Shown here piece by piece: positions 24,655 to 36,883 of a DNA stretch of 64,000 bases. Every line of letters starts with the position of its first letter. The stretch's first letter is position 1. Origin of the DNA: Talpa occidentalis (taxonomy: Eukaryota; Chordata; Mammalia; Eulipotyphla; Talpidae). The notes beneath the pieces were generated by a model that was not told the origin of the DNA, ran no database searches, and was given only the letters and a program-made list of their open reading frames with translations. Location: positions 17,780,141 to 17,844,140 of the forward strand of contig NW_023601433.1 in the NCBI RefSeq assembly GCF_014898055.3, read 5' to 3'. The position numbers were made by a program, and so were the translations under genes.

Positions 24655-24835
24655 CCAAGGATTAGCAAACTACAACTTTCTCAGTGCATGTTTTTAAAAT
24701 AAAGTTTTATTAGAACAGCCACAGCCAACCATGTAAATGTCTACTTGAAACTCTTAATTATGACAATAACTGTGTGGCCTACAACACTAAATTATTATCC
24801 AGCCCTTAAGAAAAAGTCCACCAAGTCCTGAATTA
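24655..24835. mobile_element. hAT-like DNA transposon remnant (MER3/Charlie type)
   Basis: GGATTAGCAAACTACAACTT, then AATAAAGTTTTATTAGAACA and CAGCCACAGCCAACCATGTA, follow a well-known mammalian nonautonomous DNA transposon. The family name is from memory. Confidence 0.6.
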
Positions 24836-25424
24836 GACATTACTCTGAGATGAGTAAATAATACAATTCCAGATAACTTTTTCCCTGAATCGCCAACATT
24901 TAAAAAGACAGAATAATATGTGCTTGGCATTCTCTAAAACTTTACAAGCTAGATCCTGAAAGGTGAGAATACAGCCTCCAGAATGATGAAAATGGAACCC
25001 TCAAAGAATACTCTGGGGAATGGGCAAAAAATTAGCAAAATATAACAACTGTCACAGCAAGAAATGGACATTAAGCAATGAGACATCTCATTTGGAAATG
25101 GGAACTTGAATATTAAAGGGATGTGTATACGGATAGCTCTAATGGCCAAACAAGCTGGCAAATGCAGCTTTTCAAAGGGTAGAACAATAGTCATTTACTC
25201 TGCTAAGAGGCAAAATATTATGGTTATTTGTTATTGTTGTTATTATCTAGAACATGATAACCACTAGAATTCACTACTAGATCCTTAGTCTTTGAGATTA
25301 AGTAATTGCCTTTTCCAAATATCTAGAAGAACAAGTAAGGTATACCTGTAACACTAAAGATATTAAGGTTATCTACCACTCCAAACTGCTCTCCAAACTA
25401 ATAAAAGTTAATAGCAGGACTAAG

Positions 25425-25600
25425 TTTCAGCAATGGACCTCAAACTTCAGTATATTAGAAAATGTGCATTTCAAGGTTGAATCTCACAGAGATTCTGATT
25501 CAGAATATATAGAAAAGACTGAATTTCTAATAAGCATTCCCAAGGTGGTACTGGTGTGGTCAGTACCCAGGCCACACTATTGTTCTCCAGTCTAAAATTG
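25425..25600 (+). mobile_element. MER5A-like hAT element
   Basis: ACCTCAAACTTCAGTATATT, GATTCTGATTCAGAATATAT and a final AGGCCACACTATTGTTCTCC follow the MER5A order. Confidence 0.6.
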
Positions 25601-25837
25601 CACATTTGCAACTTGGGTCTTCTGTGGGCTGAAGAAACCCCTCCATTACCAATCCCAGCTACATGGGTATAATGTGCCATAGTCTGGTTGTCAGGTAAGG
25701 GGGTTCAGGTCAGTGTATGACTGGCCCACGAGTCTGCACTTCCTCTTTAAGGCAGGGAGCTCAGACTGTGACTGTACCTGTACTACCACACTGTACCTGT
25801 AGCCCTCACACAAGGACATGTCATGCTGAGTGGTCAG

Positions 25838-25940
25838 CAGTCTAGAAACTATCTGATCTTGTTAAGCGCAGGGCCCCAAATGCAGGGGTAAGGGGCCAGT
25901 ATGGGTCGGAGCCTGCCGATTGGCTAAGAGGGTGGGCTTT
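25838..25940 (+). pseudogene. Possible 5S rRNA-like remnant
   Basis: Starts GTCTA, then TCTGATCTTGTTAAGCGCAG, CCAGTATGGGTCGGAGCCTG and ends GGGTGGGCTTT. These four blocks line up in order with 5S rRNA, with gaps. It is in a locally GC-richer stretch. The alignment is by eye and could be coincidence. Confidence 0.3.
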
Positions 25941-26879
25941 AAAGCTTCCCTGAAGACTAAGGTCCCACAGCCATGTCCCACAGCTGAGCCCATGGCTACT
26001 ACCATATCTATGGAGGTCTTCTGTGCCATGAAACCCAACTGGCTCAATGGGGAGCAGGACCACCATCAACGGTGGTAGTTGAGGAGGCTGGTGGGGAGAG
26101 TGTGCAACACTGCAGTTGCTGGCCACTTGGGGACATGGTGGTGGCAGTGAAACCTGCTAACTTGAGTTTGAGAAAGCAACTATTCACACTTTATTACAAA
26201 TGTTTTATTTCCTCCCTCCTCCTATTCCAGAACCAGGGACAACAAACATTAAAAAATAAGATTTCACAAAGTCATATCTGTAATGAGAGTATCTGCTATA
26301 ACATTAAGTATCTTCCTGAAAAACCTTGACTTCCATAAAACTGTACACTGAAATAAGTTTTATGGTTATGGTGCAAAAGTAAGTAGGAACAAACCACTAA
26401 AAAATACACAACTTTATTATAACCAGACAACTAACAAAAACTTGAGTAGCACAGGCAAGGAGCTTAGCATAACAACAGGCTGCTGCAAGGGATATTAAAA
26501 AAAAAAAAAAAGGATAGAAATTTGGCTTGCTGGGAAACAATTTCCCATGGAAATGAAGTTCTGAGCAATGATGAGGTTACAGTTAAAATGGACAGGAGAA
26601 AGCAGAACTAGCACAGAGAGCCATGCAAGCCTAGGGGTAAAGAGCTGTATTTTCTTTAGGGACCTTGCTTGTGTCATAGCTGGTTGAGGATCTTTTCCTA
26701 TATGAAGGTTAACCTTTTCCTGCTATTCTGATTCTCCTTGCCTAGAGAAAACATTCATGCATGAATCAACTTCAGTTTATAATTAACCAACTGTATGAGA
26801 GTTAACCAGGAGTAAAAAGCAAAAATTGTAGCTAACTAGACTATGTCTCTGGGGGAAGGAGTAAGAGATGGGAGGCTTG

Positions 26880-27165
26880 CATCTGACAACCCTCTGTAGT
26901 TGAATTACTCCCCTTAGACCTGCGCTAGCCTGCGCTAGCCAAAGATAGTCAACAGCCACAAAAAGTTCATCTAAATTGAGATTTGCTGTATGTGTCAATG
27001 TGTAAAATGCACAGAGTTCAAAGACTTAGTAAAAAAGAATGTAAAATACAGCATATTAGTATTTTTATATTGATTATGTATTTTTGACATATTAACGACT
27101 AGTAAATTTACAATTGCATGCTTGGCTCACTGGACAGCACTACTCTATATAAAAGTGCTCAGTGA
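26880..27165 (+). mobile_element. Diverged copy of the CAGTGCTGTCCA-ended DNA transposon
   Basis: The end CTTGGCTCACTGGACAGCAC and interior resemble the element at 52645-52951. The left end is unclear. Confidence 0.4.
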
Positions 27166-27395
27166 CATCTAGTGAAAGGGGGCCAGAGATGCCTAACTCT
27201 GCAGAGTACATTTTCCAAAGAGCTATCCTATCCCATGCCTGAAAAAACCTACTTATATTTAACTGAGCCTATAACCTAATCCTCTTACTATAATATCCTG
27301 AATATAATTGCTATGAAAACTGCATCACAGAGTATTGGTTTTGTTTTGACCTTTTACCAGGATGTTCACCACTTGGAAAAAAAATCTCATCATCA

Positions 27396-27667
27396 GGGTC
27401 TCCCCGGTGGTGCAGCGGTTGAGCCCTGGGTTGCGAAGCTGCCCGCAGCCTCTGCAGTGCCGGTTCAATCCCCAGCCACCGGGTGAGGGTCCCACATGGC
27501 ACGCAGAACTCTCCTACCGCCCGCTGCTCCCCTCAGCAGTGTATTTCGTTAGTCTGTCTGTTCTGCTCCCTGCTCTGGCTCTGGTGAATTCTCTCACCCT
27601 CCCACGCTTCTGACTGTACCCAGTGCTTGTATAAATAATATATAGCTTAAAAAAAAAATTCACCCTT
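27396..27667 (+). mobile_element. tRNA-derived SINE, young type
   Basis: Flanked by a perfect 19-bp duplication AAAAAAAATCTCATCATCA at 27377-27395 and 27668-27686. After the A tail there is a short extra ATTCACCCTT before the duplication, so the tail is interrupted. Confidence 0.92.
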
Positions 27668-27832
27668 AAAAAAAATCTCATCATCAACAATTACACCGTA
27701 TGTACACTTCTATCTATTACACCAAGGAGATTCCTTTAAAGAGTTAGGATCCAAAATTATCAAAGTAGCAGAGATAAATGTAAGCAGCTCTCATTTTCAT
27801 AACTAAAGCTTGTTAAAAAAAAAAAACAAAAA

Positions 27833-28130
27833 GGGCCTCCCCTGCTGGCACAGCGGTTGAGCGCTGGGTTGCGAAGCTGCCTGCAGCCTCTGAAGCGCCG
27901 GTTCGATCCCCGGGTGCCGGGTGAGGGTCCCACATGGCGTGCAGACCTCTCCTGCAGCCCGCTGCTCCCCTCAGCAGTGTATTTCGGTCCTTCTGCCTGT
28001 TCTATTCCCTGCTCTGGCTCTGGCTCTGGTGAATTCTCTCACCCTCCTGCGCTTCTGACTGTACCCAGTGCTTGTATAAATAAATAAAAAAAATTAAAAA
28101 AAAAACAAAAAAAAAACAAAAAAAAAAACA
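27833..28130 (+). mobile_element. tRNA-derived SINE, young type
   Basis: GGGCCTCCCCTGCTGGCACA head, full body, then an A-rich tail broken by C. The target site is itself A-rich, so the duplication cannot be delimited. Confidence 0.88.
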
Positions 28131-28429
28131 CAGTACTGCTTACATGATGATTGTAATTGCTGACCTCCCCCTTAGAAGTATTAAGATGTTTCAACTTGTG
28201 CTTTTGTAGACACAATCTTCTGTTTTAGTAGAGGCACTGACTTCAATTAACAATTTTAAGAGTACTGCTATCCTATATGTCTATCCTAAATGAATATGCT
28301 AAATATTTTTAGCAGTTACATCAGTTATTTTGTAGAATTATGTATTACATTATATCTTTTGGAGCTAACCCATATCTTTGGTACTCGGCACATATTATTT
28401 AAGTACAGGCTAGGCATGGAGATTGTAAA

Positions 28430-29870
28430 AAATATTTAAGGGAAGGTACACATGCAAAAGAATGAAGTTGAGTGAAACCCCTTCCTCACAGCATACACAA
28501 AAACTAATTCAAAATCAGTCACAGACCTAAATGCAAAGTGGTAAAACTTTGACAAGAATACATAGGTATAAATCACCACCAAAAGTAGAAGCTAATAGGG
28601 CCTCCCCGGTGGCGCAGCGGTTGAGCACTGGGTTGCGAAGCTGCCTGCAGCCTCTGCAGCCGGTTCGATCCCCGGCTGCTCCCCGGCCACCGGAGGAGGG
28701 TCCCACATGGCGAGCAGACCTCTCCTGCTGCCCGCTGCTCCCCTCAGCAGTGTACTTCGGTCCTTCTGCCTGCTCTGCTCCCCGCTCTGGCTCTGGTGAA
28801 TTCTCTCACCCTCCCGTGCTTCTGACTGTACCCAGTGCATGTATAAACCAAAAACAAACAAACAAATAATAAATAAATAAATAAATAAGACATGCCTCTA
28901 GAAAATTAAAAAAAAAAAAAAAGTAGAAGCTAATAAATTGGACTTTGTCAAAATCAGAAACTTTTGTATTTCAGAGGACACCATCAAGAATGTGAGAAGA
29001 CAATCCAGAGTGGGAGAATATATTTGCAAATCATATGTAGAAGACTTTTATCTGTTCTATTAATAGGAATTCTTACAACTCTTAGAAAGGAGAAATACCT
29101 GAATTTTTAAAATGAGTCAAAGATCTGAACAAACATCTCTCCAAAGACATACAAATGGCAAAATGTACATGAAAATATGCCCAATAACATTAAGCCACTA
29201 GGGAAATACAAATCAAAGTTGCAACATGATACCATTTGACACCCATCAGGACAGCTATAATAAAAAAGATGAACTATAACAAATGTTGGTGAGGATGCAC
29301 AAAAGAGGGAACCCCATACACACTGCTGCCATGAATGTAAATTACTCATTGCTTTGGCAAATAGTGTGGCAGGTCCTGAGAAGGTCACTTTTGTCCATAT
29401 GATCCAGTTCTATTTCTTGGTATACATCCAGGAGAAATGAAAACAAATGTATACACAAGTTCAAAGCACATTATCCTTAAGAGTCAAAAGATGGGAACAA
29501 ATCAAATATCCATTAGTTAACAGATGAATAAACCATGGTACACGGAATTTTTTTCCAACAGTACAAAGCCCTCAAAAATAATATGCTAAATGAAGTCACT
29601 CACGAAAGAGCACAAAAGATTCAGTTTATGTGAACACCTATAACAGGCAAATTTAAAGAGACAGAAAATACTTCAATGGTTGTCTAAGGCTAGGGGCACA
29701 GAGGGTGGTTTGGGATAGCTATAGGAATTTTTTGGAAAGACAGGTGATAAAATTGTCTAAAATTGCAGTAATAGCCGTACAACTGTGAATACAACAACAA
29801 CTACTTAATTTACAATTTAAATTGTAAGCAAAGTATACAAGAATAAAACTATATCACAACAAAAAAAACC
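28430..29870 (+). mobile_element. Old L1 fragment, plus strand, split by a SINE
   Basis: Plus-strand order of ORF2 phrases: CCTCACAGCATACACAAAAA, CAAAAGTAGAAGCTAATAAA, GACACCCATCAGGACAGCTA, GGTGAGGATGCACAAAAGAG. The ORF2 end and an A/T-rich 3' part follow. Interrupted by the SINE at 28598-28918. Many stops. Confidence 0.8.
28598..28918 (+). mobile_element. tRNA-derived SINE, young, variant with 3' tag
   Basis: 17-bp duplication AAAAGTAGAAGCTAATA at 28581-28597 and 28919-28935, within L1. The tail shows CAGTGCATGTATAAAC, then (AAAC)n/(AAAT)n, then ACATGCCTCT and a second A tract, as in the copies at 1581 and 33511. Confidence 0.94.
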
Positions 29871-30929
29871 TACCATAACTTATTCTTAATCATCTCAAAT
29901 GCTAATCCTATGAAATGCTTTGTATAAAAAATGTTACATGATCATATAAGTCTGGAAAAACCTGTATGATGATATTCTCTTACTGAAAATGTAAACACCC
30001 TTTATTATATAATCCATTTACAGGAAGTGTCCAGAACAGGAGTATCAGACAAAAGCTCAGTGGTTGGGGAATGGGGAGTTGAGGTAAAGAAACAAGAGTT
30101 TAAGTATGGGCTGATGAGGAGGTGGAATATTATAACTACATGGTACGTGAACTATGGGTCAATTTTTAAAAATAGCAGTATAAAATATTATTAAAGGGTT
30201 TGGAGGCTGGGTCTAACCTGTGACCAATCAAGCTATCTGACTTCTGTGGTTACCATCACTGTCAAATAAGGCTTGGGTGTCCATGTATGATTGCAAACAT
30301 CACAACCACATCTGAAATGCTATCCTTATGAATATGAATGTTACTAACCTCTTTGACCCATGCCATGACTTTTCACCAAGGGATGAGTGAAAATTTTGCA
30401 ATTAAGATTTTTATCCTTCCTTTAATTGGCACTCGGTGAGGACTATATTAACAAAATAACCATAGATGTCTACATGGTAGCAGGTGAACTATGGGGACTA
30501 CATCTGAGAGGAGAAACCAATTACTGTACAAAAAATGAAAAACAATATAAGAAAACAGAAAAAAACAACACAAAAAAGCATAGAGTGTTCTAATCGCCTA
30601 ACCCAAGATCTAGAGGAGGATACTTCTATTTGTTTAGAAAAATGATCAAAACACGATCCTTGACTCTTTAGTGATCTTAGGCTTGATTCAGATCCACACA
30701 GAGCAGTCAGTTATCATTACAGGGCTATGTAGAATTATTCCAGGAGTAAAATCTCTCTGTTCTTACAGACTCCAGTAGAAACTCACTGGGCTTCATCCAG
30801 TGAACCTACCTCCTGTCCCATTTTAATTCTCATTCTAACTCAGCTCCGGCATTCATTCTCATCTCCATTTCAAACACTCTCCAAGGAATAGTCAAAACAA
30901 TAATTTGAATATGTTTGGACTTTTAATGA

Positions 30930-31260
30930 GTATGGAAGTGGCCTCCACTTACCTTTCAGTCTCAGCAAGCAGCTCTGAGCACCTTGCTCCCTACACTTCA
31001 GTTACCCTGGCCTCTTTTATTCTTTGAATACACCTAGTTCTTTTTACCCCTACATCCTTCAAAATCCTATGGTCTCTCCTCTGTCTTCTAACCACTGCCT
31101 CCCCATTTTATTATCTTCAAGTCTCAGAATAAATGATACATCCTCAAAAAAAGCCTTCCCTGACCCCAATCTAAAATAAAACCCTATCACAGTACACGTC
31201 TCTCCGTAAGAGTTATTTTTATGCACTGCAATCAAATTACATTCCACATTGCCCCCTGTG
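30930..31260. mobile_element. L2-like remnant
   Basis: AAAGCCTTCCCTGACCCCAA preceded by TCTTCAAGTCTCAGAATAAA is characteristic of L2-type repeats. Decayed. Confidence 0.5.
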
Positions 31261-31439
31261 TTTTTAAGAAAAAGTTTATCAAGTAATCATAAGATACTAA
31301 AAGACTGAGTAGGAAACATTAGACAACTTGTACTCAAGTCAATCTGCTTTTACCATAAGATTGCAATAACTGTTTTTATCTGATATTTAAAGATAAAGAA
31401 CAAGTATCAATATTATAACCAAAAGCTATAGAAAAATAT

Positions 31440-31720
31440 CAGGAAAGACTATATCCTACAGGCTTTTTCCACATGCGCATATAGCACTCAAACAAGGAAT
31501 CATAAGCTTTACAAATGGGGTTTTTTCTATTTAATATCCAGGAACATCTTCCCAAATCAGTAAGGCTAGTTCTACACAATCATTTTTAATGGCAACAATA
31601 TACTCCACATTGTATGCATATATCATAATATGTAATCAGAGGAACAGTAATGTTCTCTACGTATGACTTAGTAGGTGCTGGAATTTCCAACCCATATAAA
31701 AATGAAATTAGTAATACCCA
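31440..31720 (-). mobile_element. Old L1-like fragment
   Basis: AATCATTTTTAATGGCAACA, then ATACTCCACATTGTATGCAT, is the reverse of an L1/HAL1 ORF2 end. Low identity. Confidence 0.4.
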
Positions 31721-32056
31721 ACACTGACAAGAACCATGTAAAAGTTATCTTAGGACATTATTTGTAAACTTATTTCTAAAGTCATTAATCTAACAATTGG
31801 AATGATAAATGTATTTTAGCAAATAGCATTAAATGATTCAGACAGCATGAAAATTATGTTGAAAGCAGATATTCAGCAAGATGACAGCATAAGAATGTTT
31901 TCATACTTGCCCTCTATAAAATCTACCTAATTAAAAAAAAAAAAAAGGAAATCTAATCAACTCCAACAAGGGTATAGTCCCAACCAATGGTACTGGTACT
32001 GACAAATAGTTTCAAAAGAAAATTATTCCACACCAAGTGTAGAAAAACACTAAAAA

Positions 32057-32129
32057 GTATATATATATATATATCCAGATATATATCTGTTTATATATAT
32101 ATATAAACAGAGGATCCTAACATCCTCTG
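32057..32129. repeat. AT-rich compound palindrome
   Basis: A (TA)n tract passes into a perfect 24-bp palindrome at 32087-32110 (CTGTTTAT...ATAAACAG). This overlaps a hairpin CAGAGGAT-CCTAAC-ATCCTCTG at 32108-32129. Confidence 0.9.
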
Positions 32130-32211
32130 TCAGGATACATATTTTGAAAACCGTGGCACACAGCAGAGATAGACGGGAAGGGCTGTTTGGCTCAATAAGT
32201 TGACCTTTTCT

Positions 32212-32471
32212 GGGCCTCCCTGGTGGCACAAGGGGTTAAAACGCAACCTATGAAGCTGTCTGCAGTCACTGCAGCAAGAGTTCAGCCTGGGAGCTGCGCA
32301 CAAGGTGCAGCAGACCTCTCATGACTCACCCACTGCTCCCCTCAGCAGCATATTTCAGTCAATCTGCCTGTTCTGTTCCCCACTCTCTTGGTGAATTCTC
32401 TCACCCCCCCCACAACTCTGGCCTGTACCCCAGTTCTTGTATGCATAAATAAATCTATCTTTAAAAAAAAA
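32212..32471 (+). mobile_element. tRNA-derived SINE, older type
   Basis: GGGCCTCCCTGGTGGCACAA head with AACCTATGAAGC; the B-box segment is shortened. Near-perfect duplication AATAAGTTGAC(C/T)TTTT. Confidence 0.88.
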
Positions 32472-33510
32472 AATAAGTTGACTTTTTGGGACCTTAATTA
32501 AGCAAAGAACTACCTGAACCAGAGGAGAGCCCTGTGACTCTTAAATCTTTGCCTGCACCTTCAGATGTAATCTCTGCATTGAGATCACAAATACAGCGTT
32601 TGCTCAGAGAAAACGTAATGAACTGCTGGTAATCCCCACATTACCAGCTCCTAAGAGACACCTTCCACATCTCTTCCCTCTCCTGGACTTAGATAAGACC
32701 ACTAACTTCTAAGGTTACAACTGAAATAGTGTCAGGAGAAGAAGAAACAGAATCAAAGAGACAGTACTCACAATTATGTACACACATGCATGCACATATG
32801 CTATATGTATATATAAAAAATATTACATATATGTATTTAAAAAGCCCAACAGGTAACTTTGCTCAAGGCATATATATACAGAAACCAACCCACAGTGTTG
32901 CAAAAATCAAAGTGGGGGTGTATATAAACATAAACGGGTGTAAAAATGTTCTGAAAGCAATCCCAGGACATCAGTAACTTTTTAAACAAATTCTGTACTG
33001 TTCTATCTCAAAATGTCAATTGAACACAAATTCTATGACACAACAACAAAAATGAGGTAAGAAGATACAAAAGTGGATGGAGGGAGGTGGAAGATCAAGA
33101 ACTTAAGAAAAATTTGAGATCATCAAAGAACCAAAAACCTTATTAGAATAAAAGAATCAACACTGCTGAAAGCAAAGTCACCATAACACAGAATTGAGAA
33201 ACATCACTGCATATTCAGGACAAAAGGACAAAGATCAAAGCACAAAGATTAACACACCAGACATGAAAGAAGAAAACTTCAACATATACATAACATTTAT
33301 CAACATCTAAAACTGGAGGTCGTAAAGAAGAGAACAGAAAACAAGGACAACATTCTAGAGTATAACAAAAGATAGCTTTCATGAAATAAACATCTCAATC
33401 TGGAGAGTGATAATAAAACTGGCACATATCCTCATGTTCTCATTTTAAGCAGAAAGAATTCTTAAAGCATCCAGGCAGAATTATGTCACTTTAAAAGCAA
33501 AAAAGGGTGG

Positions 33511-33838
33511 GGCCTCCCCGGTGGCGCAGCGGTTGAGCGCTGGGTTGCGAAGCTGCCCGCAGCCTCTGAGGCGCCGGTTCGATCCCCGGCTGCTCCCCGG
33601 CCACCGGATGAGGGTCCCACATGGTGCGCAGACCTCTCCTGCCGCCCGCTGCTCCCCTCAGCAGTGTACTTCGGTCCTTCTACCTGCTCTGCTCCCCGCT
33701 CTGGCTCTGGTGAATTCTCTCACCCTCCCGCGCTTCTGACTGTACCCAGTGCATGTATAAACAAACAAACAAAAAAAACAAACGAATAAATAAATAAAAA
33801 AAAAAAACACATGCCTCTTAAAAAAAAAAAAAAAAAAA
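33511..33838 (+). mobile_element. tRNA-derived SINE, young, variant with 3' tag
   Basis: Perfect 18-bp duplication AAAAGCAAAAAAGGGTGG at 33493-33510 and 33839-33856. The tail has CAGTGCATGTATAAAC, (AAAC)n, (AAAT)n, then ACATGCCTCT and a long A tract. Closely like 28598. Confidence 0.94.
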
Positions 33839-34529
33839 AAAAGCAAAAAAGGGTGGACTTCAGACTTACATAGCATGACCTTCACGACCCATAGCAACAC
33901 TAAATGCTAAACGACATGTAATGATGTTTTTTAAGAGAAAAAGGATTTGACCCGGAAATTATTTTTTCAACTAACATGACATTCATAAGTAGCAACAATA
34001 GTAAAAAATTCAAAATTTAACATATTTAAGAATTAAAAATTAAAGCATTCATAACTTGGAAGGATGGAACAAACAGATGAATATAATGGTAAGGTAAATC
34101 AAAATAAATTAACCAATGGAGAAGCTCCACGATATGGAAGGTAGTTTACCCAGAAAAGTTGCTTGTATTATTTTCTGAAAACATTTTCTGGTACATTTAC
34201 TACCACTCCACATCAGATACAAGTATTAAAACACTAAATTAGTATCCAGTAATTAAAGTTGCTTCCTTAAGAAATTTCAGTATAATGAAAAATTTGTGTA
34301 ATGACCTGCAGAAGAATGATTTTTTTGAGAGATGACAACAGATGAAGAATCAATACTGGCAGCAATAATAAGCTATAATAGTTTAATGGTTGATGATAAT
34401 ATGCAAAGATTGTTCTGCTTTAGTTATTAAAAAGTTGTAACTTACCCTATGATTCCAGCAAACATACCATACAACACTACCTGGCCATTCGTAGTCACAT
34501 TAATCTACTCAGGGTAAGATTGCAAGTGA

Positions 34530-34990
34530 ATACCACCACAGTCAAAGCACAAGACAGATGATCGCAATTCCTTGTGCTACTTTCTATAGGCACAGCCACC
34601 CTTTACCTTTTCATTCTTCCCTAACTCCCCACAACCACTTATTTGTTCTTACTCTAATTTTGACATTTCTAAAATGTATACAAATGAAATCTCAGTGTGT
34701 AACCTTTGGAGACTGGTATTTTTCCAGTCAGCATGATTTCCTTAAGAACAATGAAAACATCTATCAATAATGTGTTTTCACTAGATCACCTAGAAGGAGG
34801 TACCTCGGTTTTCTTTTTTTACACCCAAGGATATTTGGGTTGTTTATAGTTTTTGGTTACTATCAATACAGCTGTACATTTGTGAACAGGCTTCAATGTG
34901 ACATAACTTCATGTCTTTGTTATAAATGCATAGGAGTATTAATAGCTAAAATCATGGGATAGGTTGGCTGCTTAACTTTTTAATGAGATC
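34530..34990 (-). mobile_element. Old L1-like fragment
   Basis: Read in reverse it follows L1 ORF2 (AGGATATTTGGGTTGTTTAT, GCTGTACATTTGTGAACAGG, AAATGCATAGGAGTATTAAT). Heavily mutated. Confidence 0.6.
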
Positions 34991-35588
34991 AGGATAGGGT
35001 CAATGGATTGTGTAAATGTCAATTTCCTGGTTGTTAATGGCAAGACATTACCTTTGCAGCAAACTAAATAAAGGTTATCTGGATCTCTTTGTAGAATTTT
35101 TTTTTTTTACTAAGGTATGTAAAGCTACCATTAGCTCAAAAAGAAAAAAAAAATTTTTTTTCTTTTAAGATTAACCAGCTAAAATCAAATAGCTGGGACA
35201 TAAACCCACGTGACTCCCTGCTCCTTCTAGTGCTAGCAAGTACTAGAGATGTGGTTTTGCGCTCTCACTGCCCATAATAAAGTCAGGTCTTGCTAAGTGT
35301 TTGTTGTCCCTCACTAAATTTCCATTAATGTATGTTAGTCACTCCAAATTCACCTAACCTCCGCTTTTCTCTGATTTTTCTTTCAGTTCTGTCATGAGGA
35401 CGTAAACATCCAAAACTTCTCCAAAACAATCATTCTGCCTTCTAGAAATACCACCATTTTCAATCACGTCAATGAACTACAATTTCTGTTCCTATTGTTC
35501 TTGCTCCTTGATTCCCCCCCCACCCGCCTTTTTAAACACTTTGGATGTGGTAATACTTCAAAAAACAGTCAAATGTTTACTTAATTCC

Positions 35589-35862
35589 TAGTGGAATTAA
35601 GTGGCGCAAGGGGTTAAGCACCGCACCATGAAGCAATCTGCAGCCTCTACAACCAACACAAGTTCAATCCCCGCCAGCCAGAGACAAACCCACATGGCGA
35701 AGCAGACCTCTCCTGTCTCGCCCACTGCTCCCCTCAGCAGTGTATTTCAGTCAGTCTGCCTGTTCTGTCCCCTACACTGTCTCTGGTGAATCCTCTCACC
35801 CTCCGCATCTCTGGCCTGTACCCCAGCTCTTGTATGCATAAATAAATAAATCTTAAAAAAAA
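35589..35862 (+). mobile_element. tRNA-derived SINE, older type, altered 5' end
   Basis: The usual GGGCCTCCCTG start is replaced by TAGTGGAATTAA before GTGGCGCAAGG. The duplication GTTTACTTAATTCC (35575-35588 and 35863-35876) is perfect. Confidence 0.88.
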
Positions 35863-36600
35863 GTTTACTTAATTCCATTAAAAATATAGTAGAGTTTCTT
35901 GTGTGTTGCTATCATTAAAGTGCCCATAAATCTGAAAAAGTTAACCCAAGAGGTGTAAGATATTTCATGTCAAGATACCAACCCTGTTTTCTTCCCGAAT
36001 GTCCCAGATCACTATCACTGAGCATGGCTATAAAACAAAAATGAAGATATGAATACTAAATATTACTAAACATCCCAAGTATAAGAAAAGAAACTGAAAA
36101 GAGTGACGCTGAAAGATTCTCCATGTATAAATCCAAGTATTTTTACTCAAACTGGTAGAATTAAAAAGAGCAAATCAGAACCACCACCACAAAATACATT
36201 ATCAGGTACATAGGCTGGGGGGTTTAGCAGGGGCGTTATTCCATGTTATCCTCAAGCAAATCTTAGTAAAAGTAGCTCTTTTACAGTTCAAGAAATTGAG
36301 GAAAATTTCAACAAGTCCAAAGCTACAGAGTTAACAAGACTAACTACTATGTGCATGGACAGTATACATCAGACCAAAAAATGATGCTGTTAAGTGGTCA
36401 AATCAATCACTACTAGAATCAGAATTTTTTGTTAATGTCATTGCCCTTCAGGAACCAGAGGGGAAAATAATTCAGAACATCTATTAGAAAACAGAACTCA
36501 TTTCAAGTGTCTGCTGCATACTGTTTATGAGAATCAGCTCCTGTCTCTCTGCAACATATCCCTGCCCTTTTATCCCAAACCACCCTTCAAAAGATTCTTA

Positions 36601-36883
36601 ATCTGAGCCTGCCCTGGTGGCTCAGCGGTTGAGCGTTGGGCTGCGAAGCTGTCCGCTGCCCGCAGCCTCTGCAGCGCTGGTTCGATCCCCGGCTGCCAGC
36701 GAGGGTCCCACATGGCGCGACAGACCTCTCCTGCCCTGCCCGCTGCTCCCCTCAGCAGTGTATTTCATCACTCTGCCTGTTCTGCTCCCCGCTCTGGCTC
36801 TGGTGAATTCTCTCACCCTCCCGCGCTTCTGCCTGTACCCAGTGCTTGTATAAATAAATCTTAAAAAACAAAACAAAACAAAA
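36601..36883 (+). mobile_element. tRNA-derived SINE, young type
   Basis: AGCCTGCCCTGGTGGCTCAG head with GCTGTCCGCTGCCCGCAG (a small insertion). 12-bp duplication AAAAGATTCTTA at 36589-36600 and 36884-36895. Confidence 0.9.

Noticed and set aside
26358..26385. TGGTGCAAAAGTAAGT, resembling a MADE1/mariner end
   Set aside because: Only about 16 bases match and no second inverted end is visible nearby. MADE1 itself is a primate element.
26921..26942. CCTGCGCTAGCC doubled
   Set aside because: A 10-bp direct repeat in an old transposon remnant; too short to interpret.
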